NCBI GenBank assembly: GCA_009838645.1 | Contig: VXRC01000035.1 | Location: 1-64,000, forward strand | Direction: 5' to 3' | DNA: 64,000 nt | DNA from: Gemmatimonadota bacterium | GTDB lineage: Bacteria; JAAXHH01 | Part shown: positions 8,735 through 17,775 of the stretch, one piece after another | How the letters are laid out: every line of letters begins with the position of its first letter | Numbering within the stretch: position 1 is the stretch's first letter | Made by a program: the position numbers and the translations under genes | The notes under the pieces: generated by a model | Told to the model about the DNA's origin: nothing | The model's database searches: none | The model's input: the letters and a program-made list of their open reading frames with translations, nothing else

Positions 8735-11700
8735 ACTACGTACTGGCCTGGTTCGCACGGAACAACGTGGCGGCCAACCTGCTCATGATGACGATCATCG
8801 TGGGTGGACTGCTGATGATATCCCGGCTGAAGGTCGAGATCTTCCCCGAGTTCGAGACCGACATCGTCATCATCACGGTCCCCTACCTGGGCGCGGCGCC
8901 GGCCGAAGTGGAAGAAGCGGTATGCGTCCGGGTGGAAGAAGCCATTCAGGACCTGGACGGCATCAAGAAACTCAGTTCCACCGCTTCGGAGGGGGTCGGC
9001 AGGATCCAGGTCGAGGTGGATCCCGACGCCGACGCCCGCACGCTGCTCCATGATCTGAAGTCCCGCGTGGACGCCATCGACACCTTCCCGGAGGAAACGG
9101 AGAAACCGGTGATCCAGGAGATCATCTTCCGGCGCCAGGTCATCGACGTCGCCGTGGCCGGGCGGCTGGACGAACCGTCCATGAAGCGCCTGGCCGAAGA
9201 GATCCGGGAAGACCTGCTGGCCCAGCCGGAGATCAGCCATGTAAACCTGGCGAGCGTCCGTCCGTACGAGATATCGATCGAGGTTTCTGAAGCCGCGCTC
9301 CGCCGCTACGGCCTGACGTTCTCCGAGGTCGTCGGCGCCGTGCGGAATTCCTCGCTCGACCTGCCCGGCGGATCGGTGAAGACCCCCGGCGGCGAGATCC
9401 TGCTCCGATCGAAGGGACAGGCCCTGGTCGGAGCCGAATTCGACCGGATCGTGCTGCGGTCCCGCTCCGACGGCACGCGGCTTCTCCTCAGCCACGTGGC
9501 CCGGGTCGTCGACGGATTCGCGGAAACGGACGTCTTCTCCCGGTTCGACGGAAAACCGGCCGCCCTGGTGAAGGTCTTCCGCGTGGGCAACGAGAACATC
9601 CTCGACGTCTCCGGCGCCGTGCATCGGTACGTGGCCGCCAGGCAGGCGGAACTGCCGGACGGCGTCGAGTTGATCACCTGGCAGGACCAGTCCCGGCTCC
9701 TCGAAAGCCGGCTCGACCTGATGATCAGAAACGGCCAACTGGGTTTCCTGCTCGTATTCCTCTGCCTGGCCCTGTTCCTGCGCATCCGGCTGGCGTTCTG
9801 GGTCGCCCTGGGTATCGTCATCTGCTTTCTCGGCACTTTCTGGATGATGCCGCTGGTGGGCGCTTCCATCAACATGCTCTCGCTTTTCGCCTTCATCATG
9901 GTGCTCGGCATCGTGGTGGACGACGCCATCATCGCCGGGGAGAACATCTACGCGCACCAGGAAAAGGGGGTGGAGCCCGCGACGGCCGCGCGGATGGGCG
10001 TACAGGAGATCGCCAAGCCCATTACCTTCGCGGTCCTGACGACCATCGTCGCCTTTATGCCCATGTTCTTCGTGGACGGGCTCATGGGGAAATTCTTCGA
10101 GATTTTCCCCATCGTGATCATCCTCATGCTGCTTTTCTCCCTGATCGAGTCCCTGCTCATACTGCCCACTCACCTGCGCCACGGTCAACCGAAGAAGAAG
10201 GAAAGTCCGCTGCCCCGTACGTTCCTGCTGGTCAGGCCTTTCTACCTCGTACTCTTCTACGCCGACAAGTGGCTGTACGAACTGCAGGACAACGTTGCCC
10301 GGCATCTCCGGCGATTCGTGGACGGCGTCTACGTTCCCCTGTTGAAGAAGGCCCTCTCCTGGCGGTACCTCACCCTGTCCATTGGCGTCGGCGCGATCAT
10401 CCTCACCACCGGGCTCGTGGCCGGCGGCATCCTACGTTTCGTGTTTTTTCCGACCGTGGAGAACGAATTCGTCTCGGCGCACCTTACCCTGGCCGAGGGT
10501 ACGCCCGCCGAGGTCACCGACCGGTATATCGGGCTGATCGAGGAAAGCGCCGTACTGCTGCAGAGACAGGTCGGCGACGAAATCGCCCGTGACGACCCCG
10601 GGAGCGATACCGAGGTCATACGGAACATCATGGCGGCCATCGGCGAACAACCGAACGCCGCCCGGGCGCAGCAGAACGCGGGGGGCATAGTCGGGTCCGC
10701 CAGGTCCTCCCACATCGGTGAGGTTGTACTGGGCCTGTCCCCGTCGGAAACCCGGAACATCAGCGGCGAGGAAATCGTGAACCGCTGGCGGGAGCTCATC
10801 GGTCCGATTCCCGATGTGGTGGAACTCTCGTTCACCTCCTCCCTGTTCAATGCGGGCGAGGCGATCAACATCGAACTGTCCAGTCCCGATCCCGAAGCGC
10901 TGCTGCAGGCGACCGCCGAGTTGAAAGGCACGGTGGCGAATTACGACGGCGTCATGGACGTGGCGGACGATTTCAGGCCGGGTAAGCAGGAGATCAGGCT
11001 GAACGTAACGCCCGAAGGAGAGGCCCTCGGCATCACCATGGCGGGGCTGTCCCGGCAGGTCCGGCAAGCCTTCTTCGGTGAAGAAGCCCAGCGGATCCAG
11101 CGGGGCCGTGACGACGTCCGCGTGATGGTGCGTTATCCCGAATCGGAAAGGCGGTCCCTGGGCGACATGGAAAACATGCGCGTTCGGACGCCGACCGGCA
11201 TCGAAGTGCCCTTCTCGCTCGCGGCGCGCGCGGAGATGGGAAGGGGCTATTCCAGCATACGGCGGACGGACCGTAAGCGCGTCATCACCGTCACCGCCGA
11301 CGTGAACGACGCCGTCGCCAGTTCCAATGACATTCTCAGCGACCTCACGTCGTCGTACTTGCCGTCCCTGATGGCCAGGTACCCAGGCCTGACCTACACC
11401 CTGGAGGGACAACAGCGCAACCAGCAGGAGTCCATCGAAAGCCTGAGCTTCGGATTCCTGGTCGCCCTGCTCGTGATCTACGGACTGCTGGCCATCCCCT
11501 TCAAGTCCTACGTCCAGCCCATGATCATCATGAGCGTCATCCCCTTCGGCATCGTGGGGGCGGTCTTGGGCCATCTGATCATGGGATTCGCGATTTCGCT
11601 GCTCTCCCTCTTCGGCATCGTCGCGCTGTCCGGCGTCGTAGTGAACAACAGCCTGGTGCTGGTGGACTTCATCAACCGCGGGCGAGAACGCGCGGGGCCC

Positions 11701-12012
11701 GACGCGGACCTGCACGAGATCATCCGCAGTGCGGGGGTCGCCCGGTTCCGGCCCGTGCTGCTGACCTCGATCACGACCTTCGCCGGGCTGATTCCGATCC
11801 TGATGGAGAGGAGCCTCCAGGCACAGTTCCTCATCCCCATGGCCATATCCCTCGGATTCGGCGTGCTGTTCGCAACCGCCATCACGCTGATCCTGGTGCC
11901 CATCTGCTACTACATCCTCGAAGACGGGCTCGCCGTCCTGTCCAGCGTCCGGAACCGGTTGAGCGGACAGGTCCTGAAGTCGGGCGAAACGGCCGAATCG
12001 CCGGCTTCCTGA
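8731..12012 (+). CDS. RND-family efflux pump, inner-membrane subunit
   Basis: An AcrB-like resistance-nodulation-division transporter of 1093 residues, a normal length. An N-terminal helix (NNVAANLLMMTIIVGGLLMI) is followed by a large periplasmic domain, a block of helices from about residue 335, a second periplasmic domain and a final helix block. The TM4 proton-relay motif is present as MVLGIVVDDAIIAGENIYAH, with two adjacent aspartates. The later segment GIVALSGVVVNNSLVLVDFI is also typical. The start codon overlaps the adaptor stop. The clade resembles the general HAE group rather than CusA-type metal pumps, since the metal-binding methionine arrangement is not apparent; this is a weak judgement. 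Confidence 0.95.
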   Translation: MNYVLAWFARNNVAANLLMMTIIVGGLLMISRLKVEIFPEFETDIVIITVPYLGAAPAEVEEAVCVRVEEAIQDLDGIKKLSSTASEGVGRIQVEVDPDADARTLLHDLKSRVDAIDTFPEETEKPVIQEIIFRRQVIDVAVAGRLDEPSMKRLAEEIREDLLAQPEISHVNLASVRPYEISIEVSEAALRRYGLTFSEVVGAVRNSSLDLPGGSVKTPGGEILLRSKGQALVGAEFDRIVLRSRSDGTRLLLSHVARVVDGFAETDVFSRFDGKPAALVKVFRVGNENILDVSGAVHRYVAARQAELPDGVELITWQDQSRLLESRLDLMIRNGQLGFLLVFLCLALFLRIRLAFWVALGIVICFLGTFWMMPLVGASINMLSLFAFIMVLGIVVDDAIIAGENIYAHQEKGVEPATAARMGVQEIAKPITFAVLTTIVAFMPMFFVDGLMGKFFEIFPIVIILMLLFSLIESLLILPTHLRHGQPKKKESPLPRTFLLVRPFYLVLFYADKWLYELQDNVARHLRRFVDGVYVPLLKKALSWRYLTLSIGVGAIILTTGLVAGGILRFVFFPTVENEFVSAHLTLAEGTPAEVTDRYIGLIEESAVLLQRQVGDEIARDDPGSDTEVIRNIMAAIGEQPNAARAQQNAGGIVGSARSSHIGEVVLGLSPSETRNISGEEIVNRWRELIGPIPDVVELSFTSSLFNAGEAINIELSSPDPEALLQATAELKGTVANYDGVMDVADDFRPGKQEIRLNVTPEGEALGITMAGLSRQVRQAFFGEEAQRIQRGRDDVRVMVRYPESERRSLGDMENMRVRTPTGIEVPFSLAARAEMGRGYSSIRRTDRKRVITVTADVNDAVASSNDILSDLTSSYLPSLMARYPGLTYTLEGQQRNQQESIESLSFGFLVALLVIYGLLAIPFKSYVQPMIIMSVIPFGIVGAVLGHLIMGFAISLLSLFGIVALSGVVVNNSLVLVDFINRGRERAGPDADLHEIIRSAGVARFRPVLLTSITTFAGLIPILMERSLQAQFLIPMAISLGFGVLFATAITLILVPICYYILEDGLAVLSSVRNRLSGQVLKSGETAESPAS

Positions 12013-12179
12013 CCGCCCGCCCTCATCGCCCGGGCCGACTCGTCCGGAACATACAAACTCCTTGCCCGTACCCGCGCATTTCCCCATCTTTCAAACAGGT
12101 GCGGCAACGCCGGAAGGACCCGGAACCGGGCACTTGCGGCGCATGGAATCCGTGACGGGTCAACGAACAGGGGAACGCC

Positions 12180-15100
12180 TTGCCCTTCCACGCTGATCTG
12201 CATCTCCACTCCCATTACTCGAGAGCGACCAGCAAGAACCTGAACCTGGAGCACCTGTACAAGTGGGCCCAGCTGAAGGGCATCCGCGTGGTGGGCACCG
12301 GGGATTTCGTTCACCCGGGCTGGATGGATGAGCTGGAGGAGAAACTGCAACCGGCCGAGGAGGGCCTGTTCCGGCTGAAGCCCGAGTTCGAGAGGACGAT
12401 GGACGGCCAGGTGCCGGCCGCCTGCCGGGCGCCGGTTCGTTTCATGCTGACGGTCGAGATATCGAACATCTACAAGCGGCTCGGCCGCGTGCGGAAGGTG
12501 CATAACATCATCCTGGCGCCTGGATTCGAGGCCGCCAAGTCCCTGCAGGCCCGCCTCGGCGCCATCGGCAATATCCGATCGGACGGACGTCCCATCCTGG
12601 GACTGGACTCCCGGGACCTGCTGGAGATCACCCTCGAGACCGACCCGATGGCCTGCCTCATCCCCGCCCACGTCTGGACGCCATGGTTCTCGGCCCTGGG
12701 ATCAAGGGGAGGATTCGACCGGATATCGGACTGTTACGGCGACCTCACGGAGCACATCTTCGCCGTCGAGACCGGCCTGTCGTCCGATCCGCTCATGAAC
12801 TGGCGGCTGGAGCAGCTCGACCCCTACGTGCTCGTATCGAACTCCGACGCCCATTCGCCCGGAAAGCTGGGCCGGGAAACCACCCTGTTCGATACGTCCT
12901 GCGACTATCCCGCGATCTACAGCGCCCTGTCCGATCCTGAAGACGAGGGACTGACCGGGACGGTGGAGTTCTATCCCGAAGAGGGCAAGTACCACTATGA
13001 CGGGCACAGGAAGTGCGAGAGAAGGATGCACCCGAGGGAAACGATCGACGGGAAGGGCCTGTGTCCGGATTGCGGCAAGCCCGTGACCGTGGGGGTTATG
13101 GCCCGCGTGGAAGCGCTTGCGGACCGTGAGGAGGGGAAGAAGCCCCCCCGCGCGCGCCACTTCTTCAGCGTGATACCCCTGCCCGAGATCATCGGCGAGG
13201 CGAAACAGGTCGGACCCGCTACCAAGACGGTGGATACGGTATACCAGGCAATAGTCTCGCGACTCGGCAGCGAACTCGACATCCTCCTGGACATACCGGA
13301 AGACGACATCGCACAGGTCGGCGGTACCCTGATCGCCGAGGGCATTCGCCGCATGCGCATCGGAGAGGTGGATATCCTTCCGGGGTATGACGGTGACTAC
13401 GGGGTGATCAAGTTGTTCAACCCGGAGGACCGGCTTGGAGCCGACACGCAGATTGCCCTGCTGGAAGATCTTCCCGTGAAGGAGAAGAAGCGGGTTCGAG
13501 CGGATCCCGTGCCGGACGATACGCCGGAGATGGAGGAAGAAGATACGCCGGTGGTGGCCGAAACGTCCCCGGTTAGCACTAACGGGAAGGCCGAAGTCGA
13601 GGTTCCGGCGCCGACCGTTCCGAAGACTACGGCGTCTGCGGACCCGGCGGAAACCGGCCCGGACGGAGTGGGCCCGGTGGAAACGAATCCTGACGCGGCA
13701 AGTCCGGTGGAGGCGGACCCGGCGGAGACCGGCCCGGACGGAGCGGGCCCTTCCGTGGCCGTCCTGGAGGCGCTTGACGCTCCGGAAGACGCGACATCGA
13801 TGAGCGGTCCACTCAATGAAGATCAGCAGAAGGCCGTAACGCACCGCGAGGGACACCTGCTCATCGTGGCGGGGCCCGGCACCGGAAAGACCCACACACT
13901 GACCCACCGCATGGCGTACCTGGCGCGTCACGAAACCACGCCCGGCCGCATGCTGGCCGTGACCTTCACCAACAAGGCCGCCGGAGAGCTGAAGGCGCGA
14001 CTGGGCGCTCTGCTCGACGGACAGACCGGCACGGCCGCCATGGTCGGCACTTTCCACGGGATCTGTCTGGCCCTGATGCGCCAGTGGTCCCGCCATGCGA
14101 GCATCCCCTTCAGCCTGAGCGTGGCGACGCCCGACGACCAGGAGCGGCTGGCCCGCGCGCAGTGGCCGCTGGACAACGCCGTGCAGCTGAGAAGGCGGCT
14201 GGAGGAGGTCGCCCGATGGAAGGCGTCGGGCCGAAGCGGTGAAATCCCGGAAGCGGTGTCGGCGTACACCCGGCTTCTGCGCCGGCATGGGCTCCTTGAT
14301 TTCGACGACGTCATTCTGGAAACCACCAAGCTCCTGAGGTCGGACGAGCGGTTCAGGCAGAATGTGCACGAGCGGTTCCACTACGTTCTCGTGGACGAGT
14401 ACCAGGACATCAACCCGGCCCAGCACGACCTGCTGAAGATCCTGGTGGAAGGCGGCGCGCGGATGACCGCCATCGGCGATCCCAACCAGGCGATCTATGG
14501 TTTTCGCGGAGCGGACACCCGCTACTTCCACTCCTTCGAGGAAGATTTCCCAGGAGCTGAGGTTCGGTACCTCAGCGAGAACTACCGATCCGCGGCTAAC
14601 TTGCTCGATGCCTCGTCCCAGGTCATGCGGGCTTCCGGCGCTTCCACGGCGCCGCCGCCGGTCGCCGCGCTCTATGTCCAGGGACGCCTGGTCATCCGGG
14701 AGACCCGTTCGGACCGGGCTGAAGCCGAATACGTCGTGCACCAGATCGAACGGATGGTGGGCGGCACCAGCCATTTCTCCCAGGACTCGGGGCGGCTGGA
14801 ACACGGGGCGGACCCGGGCGAGGAGCGATCCTTCGGCGACATCGCCGTACTGTACCGCGTGAACAGTCAGCATACCGCCCTGGTGGAAGCCTTTGAACGC
14901 AGCGGAATACCGTACCGCGTAGCGGGGGATACGTCCCTTATCAACAGGCCGGGCGTGCAGGAGATCGTTACCCTGCTTCAACTGGGCGACGGACGGACCG
15001 TCACCACCGGCTCGGCGCTGCGGTGCCTGTCTTCGACGATCGACGGGCTGGGGGACCGGACCGTGGAACTCATCGAGGAACTCTGGAAAAAGCGCAACCA

Positions 15101-15770
15101 GATCACGATCGACCACGTGAGAGAACTGATGGATCATCCCCGCCTGCTCATGAAGCGATCCAGGAACGGCGTGGAAGCCCTGTTGAGTGACCTGAAGACG
15201 ATCAATACCGACCTGGAGAAGCGGACGGCGGGCCACATATTGGAGAACCTGGCGCGCTCTTCCATCTGGGACAAGCTGAAGTGGCGTTATCCCAGGGCGG
15301 ATGACAGCCTGCGCGAGCTCGCCCGGTACGCACGAATCGAAACGGAATTGCCGGTCATGCTCGACAAGCTGCTGCTCAGCCAGGAGTACGACGCTTTCGG
15401 CGAAGCGTCGGAGCATGTGAACCTCATGACCCTGCACGCGGCCAAGGGACTCGAATTCCCGGTCGTCTTCGTAGTGGGGTGTGAAGACGGTTTGGTGCCC
15501 CTGCAACACGGAGGCGAGGCGTCGAACGTGGACGAGGAGCGCCGCCTGTTCTACGTGGCCATGACCCGTGCGAAAGAACACCTTTACCTGGTTCGGTCCG
15601 GGAAGCGCATGCTGTTCGGCGAGGTGCGTGCCACCCGGCCGTCACCCTTCCTGACCGACATTGAAGAACAGTTGAAGCAGTACGACCGTCCGCAAGGTCC
15701 GCACAGACCGGACCGGCGGCGGAAAAAGGCTAAATCCAAACCGACCAACCAGTTGAGCCTGTTCGGCTAG
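12180..15770 (+). CDS. Endonuclease Q-like PHP domain fused to UvrD/PcrA-type DNA helicase
   Basis: A 1196-residue fusion. Residues 1 to about 430 match the endonuclease Q family: DLHLHSHYS at the N-terminus, FVHPGWMDEL, DSRDLLEI, SNSDAHSPGKLG, and a zinc-binding region with KCERRMHPRE then CPDCGKPVTVGVMARVE. EndoQ cuts DNA 5' of deaminated bases. A Pro/Glu/Asp-rich linker (about 440-540) contains a repeated DPAETGPDG. From about 540, superfamily-1 helicase motifs follow: GPGTGKTHTLTHRM, VDEYQDINP, AIGDPNQAIYGFRGAD, LSENYRS, NLMTLHAAKGLEFP and RLFYVAMTRAKEHLYL. The TTG start follows AGGGGAA. The fusion suggests cutting and unwinding in one repair enzyme. Confidence 0.92.
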   Translation: MPFHADLHLHSHYSRATSKNLNLEHLYKWAQLKGIRVVGTGDFVHPGWMDELEEKLQPAEEGLFRLKPEFERTMDGQVPAACRAPVRFMLTVEISNIYKRLGRVRKVHNIILAPGFEAAKSLQARLGAIGNIRSDGRPILGLDSRDLLEITLETDPMACLIPAHVWTPWFSALGSRGGFDRISDCYGDLTEHIFAVETGLSSDPLMNWRLEQLDPYVLVSNSDAHSPGKLGRETTLFDTSCDYPAIYSALSDPEDEGLTGTVEFYPEEGKYHYDGHRKCERRMHPRETIDGKGLCPDCGKPVTVGVMARVEALADREEGKKPPRARHFFSVIPLPEIIGEAKQVGPATKTVDTVYQAIVSRLGSELDILLDIPEDDIAQVGGTLIAEGIRRMRIGEVDILPGYDGDYGVIKLFNPEDRLGADTQIALLEDLPVKEKKRVRADPVPDDTPEMEEEDTPVVAETSPVSTNGKAEVEVPAPTVPKTTASADPAETGPDGVGPVETNPDAASPVEADPAETGPDGAGPSVAVLEALDAPEDATSMSGPLNEDQQKAVTHREGHLLIVAGPGTGKTHTLTHRMAYLARHETTPGRMLAVTFTNKAAGELKARLGALLDGQTGTAAMVGTFHGICLALMRQWSRHASIPFSLSVATPDDQERLARAQWPLDNAVQLRRRLEEVARWKASGRSGEIPEAVSAYTRLLRRHGLLDFDDVILETTKLLRSDERFRQNVHERFHYVLVDEYQDINPAQHDLLKILVEGGARMTAIGDPNQAIYGFRGADTRYFHSFEEDFPGAEVRYLSENYRSAANLLDASSQVMRASGASTAPPPVAALYVQGRLVIRETRSDRAEAEYVVHQIERMVGGTSHFSQDSGRLEHGADPGEERSFGDIAVLYRVNSQHTALVEAFERSGIPYRVAGDTSLINRPGVQEIVTLLQLGDGRTVTTGSALRCLSSTIDGLGDRTVELIEELWKKRNQITIDHVRELMDHPRLLMKRSRNGVEALLSDLKTINTDLEKRTAGHILENLARSSIWDKLKWRYPRADDSLRELARYARIETELPVMLDKLLLSQEYDAFGEASEHVNLMTLHAAKGLEFPVVFVVGCEDGLVPLQHGGEASNVDEERRLFYVAMTRAKEHLYLVRSGKRMLFGEVRATRPSPFLTDIEEQLKQYDRPQGPHRPDRRRKKAKSKPTNQLSLFG

Positions 15771-15823
15771 AACGGTCCTCCGCGCAACCCGGAAGGGTCC
15801 GTTTATTGTGAAAGGAGATCCCC

Positions 15824-16522
15824 ATGTTCAATGCGAAGCGCATCGTGCCGATCGCGATCATCACGGCACTGTTCGCCTTTACCATGTATACCGTGGCCCG
15901 GTCCGGCGGCGAACCCGCGGCGCGGTCAGGGGAGACCATGAAGGCCGGACAGACCGGCGAGGCCGGACAGGCCAGGCAGACAGGGCAGACCATGCGGTCC
16001 GGCGAAATCGCGCTGGCGACCTTTGCCGGGGGCTGTTTCTGGTGCATGGAGCCGCCCTACGACGAATTGGATGGCGTCATTTCGACCATCGCGGGTTATA
16101 TCGGCGGAACAACGCCAAATCCCACTTACGGGCAGGTAACCACCGGCCGTACGGGACACACCGAAGCCATGGAGGTCCGTTACGACCCGTCGAAGATTAC
16201 CTACCAGGAACTGCTGGACGTCTTCTGGGTGAACATCGATCCCACGGTGGACGACCGTCAGTTCTGTGACAGGGGCGACCAGTACCGTGCCGGGATCTTC
16301 TATCACGACGCCGAACAGAAAGCGCTGGCCGAGGCATCCAGGCAGAAGATCATCGATTCCGGCCGGTTCGACCGCGTGGTGACCGAGGTCACCCCGGCGT
16401 CGACGTTTTACCGGGCCGAAGAATACCATCAGGATTACTACATCAAGAACCCGTTGCGGTACAAGTTTTACCGGTACAACTGCGGCCGTGACCGCCGCCT
16501 TGAGGAACTGTGGGGCGACTGA
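15824..16522 (+). CDS. msrA: Peptide-methionine (S)-S-oxide reductase with N-terminal membrane anchor
   Basis: MsrA repairs oxidised methionine (S-sulfoxide). The catalytic motif is FAGGCFWCMEPPYDELDGV, with GYIGGTTPNPTYG and GHTEAMEVRYDP after it. Resolving cysteine candidates lie near the C-terminus (YRYNCGRDRR). The protein starts with a hydrophobic signal or anchor (IVPIAIITALFAFTMYTVA) followed by a low-complexity Gly/Gln/Thr stretch encoded by a 9-bp-like minisatellite. It should therefore act outside the cytoplasm, tethered or secreted. AAGGAGAT lies 5-6 nt before the ATG. The identification is firm; location is inferred from the N-terminus. Confidence 0.95.
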   Translation: MFNAKRIVPIAIITALFAFTMYTVARSGGEPAARSGETMKAGQTGEAGQARQTGQTMRSGEIALATFAGGCFWCMEPPYDELDGVISTIAGYIGGTTPNPTYGQVTTGRTGHTEAMEVRYDPSKITYQELLDVFWVNIDPTVDDRQFCDRGDQYRAGIFYHDAEQKALAEASRQKIIDSGRFDRVVTEVTPASTFYRAEEYHQDYYIKNPLRYKFYRYNCGRDRRLEELWGD

Positions 16523-16540
16523 CGGGATCATCCGCGACGG

Positions 16541-16582
16541 ACCCGGCGACCGGACATACGCACCCGGCGACCGGACATACGC
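16541..16582. repeat. Two exact tandem 21-bp units upstream of the gerW-like gene
   Basis: ACCCGGCGACCGGACATACG plus C is repeated at 16541-16561 and 16562-16582, in the gap between msrA and the next gene. It ends about 25 nt before the start codon. Confidence 0.9.
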
Positions 16583-16607
16583 ACCGATAACCAATTGGAG
16601 ACCTTGC

Positions 16608-16970
16608 ATGGCTGATCTGGAAAACCTGATAAAGACCACACTGAGTGAAATGAGGGAGATGACCCGGGCGCAGTCCGTCGTCGGCGATCCCGTGGAGGTC
16701 GGGGAGACTACGGTCGTCCCCCTGGTCCGGCTCGGTTACGGCTTCGGCGGCGGTGGAATGTCGGGGAAGGAAGGGGACCGGGGCGGCAGCGGCGGCGGCG
16801 GCGGCGTACAACCGGTGGGCGTGTTGGTCGTCAGGGACGGTGAAGTCCGTCTGGAGCGCATGGCGGGCCAGTCCGGGTTCTCCTCGGCCACGAACTCGAT
16901 GGCGGATCTCGTGAAGTCGGTGCTGGACCGGTGGCTGAAACACCGATCGGAAAAGAAAGCTGAACCTTGA
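16608..16970 (+). CDS. ytfJ: GerW/YtfJ family protein
   Basis: A 120-residue protein of the GerW (YtfJ) family, known in Bacillus as a spore germination protein but widespread in bacteria that do not sporulate. Visible family features are LENLIKTTLSEMREM, the VVGDPVEVGETTVVPLVRL segment (typical 'G-pi-...-t-viPv' strand), a glycine-rich loop, and QPVGVLVVRDGEVRLERM. The ATG at 16608 follows TTGGAG. Its stop overlaps the TTG start of the DUF2953 gene by 3-4 nt. In Bacillus subtilis ytfI (DUF2953) and ytfJ are also neighbours, so the pair is an old association. The molecular role is unknown. Confidence 0.88.
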   Translation: MADLENLIKTTLSEMREMTRAQSVVGDPVEVGETTVVPLVRLGYGFGGGGMSGKEGDRGGSGGGGGVQPVGVLVVRDGEVRLERMAGQSGFSSATNSMADLVKSVLDRWLKHRSEKKAEP

Positions 16971-17701
16971 TCCCTAACTTCGAACCCTATCTGCTCATAC
17001 CCGTCGCCCTCCTGCTCTCGGTGTTGATGCTACTGGCGGTTCCCGTGACGATCACCTTCTCGGTCGTTCGCCGGGAGGGTTTCTCGGGCAGGATCACGTT
17101 CGGGTGGCTGTTCGGACTGTTCCGCATCACCCCTTCCCTATCGACCGGCGCCGGCCGAAAACGAAAGCGCAGGCGTCCGGTCCGCGCGGCGGCTGAATCG
17201 GCCGAATCAGGTAGAGCGGACGAACCAGGCGGACCGGAGGCCCCGTCCGCGAGCACCTCGGCCGACGGAAAGGCCGATGGAAAACGTGCTCCGTGGGAAC
17301 GCTTGCGCCGGGTACTGAAGACGAGGGGATTCGTCCGGGGTATGCTGATATTCCTGCGTGATATGGCCAGGTGCGTGCGTTTCGTGTCCCTGCACGTCGC
17401 GGGCCGTTTCGGGCTGGACAATCCCTGTGACACGGGCCGCCTCTGGGGCACTTTCTGCGCCCTTACCGGACTCCTCCACGGCACCGAGCGCGTGCGGCTG
17501 CGGGTCGAACCCGATTTCGACGAGGCGGTCTTCGAACTGGACGGCCGGGGCGAGATCCGCATCATCCCAGTCGCCCTGTTCCTTCCCTTCATTCGGTTCT
17601 TCCTTGCGCCCGCCACGCTGCGCGCGGCCTGGTCGGCGGCCAGGCGGACCGGGCGGACCGGGCGGACCAGGCGGACAGGGCGGACAGGGCGGTCCGGGTA
17701 A
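16967..17701 (+). CDS. DUF2953-like membrane protein
   Basis: A 244-residue protein with an N-terminal membrane helix (LIPVALLLSVLMLLAVPVTI), a basic and acidic linker (about 60-110), and a C-terminal domain with GLDNPCDTGRLWGTFCAL, LRVEPDFDEAVFELDGRGEI and a hydrophobic end, as seen in DUF2953 (B. subtilis YtfI). Start is TTG at 16967, overlapping the gerW-like stop (TTGA). The last 20 or so residues are Arg/Thr/Gly repeats made by a 9-bp minisatellite (17640-17700), and are probably a recent extension. Function is unknown; adjacency to the GerW family protein suggests a joint role. Confidence 0.75.
   Translation: MIPNFEPYLLIPVALLLSVLMLLAVPVTITFSVVRREGFSGRITFGWLFGLFRITPSLSTGAGRKRKRRRPVRAAAESAESGRADEPGGPEAPSASTSADGKADGKRAPWERLRRVLKTRGFVRGMLIFLRDMARCVRFVSLHVAGRFGLDNPCDTGRLWGTFCALTGLLHGTERVRLRVEPDFDEAVFELDGRGEIRIIPVALFLPFIRFFLAPATLRAAWSAARRTGRTGRTRRTGRTGRSG
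17640..17700. repeat. 9-bp minisatellite at the 3' end of the DUF2953-like gene
   Basis: Six or more copies of GGCGGACCG or GGCGGACAG in tandem encode an Arg-Thr-Gly-Arg tail. Similar GGxGGxC units occur elsewhere in the window. Confidence 0.85.
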
Positions 17702-17775
17702 CGCCAGCCGCCTGGTCGGCGTCCGGCCAGACCCGGTAACGCCAGGCCATCCACCGATCAAAGTCAGGAGCATGC

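Noticed and set aside
8593-10305. A 570-residue minus-strand ORF
   Set aside because: It is opposite the RND pump gene, whose motifs are unmistakable on the plus strand.
12702-15581. A 959-residue minus-strand ORF
   Set aside because: It lies opposite the EndoQ-helicase gene, has low-complexity content and no family motifs; high GC gives long shadow frames.
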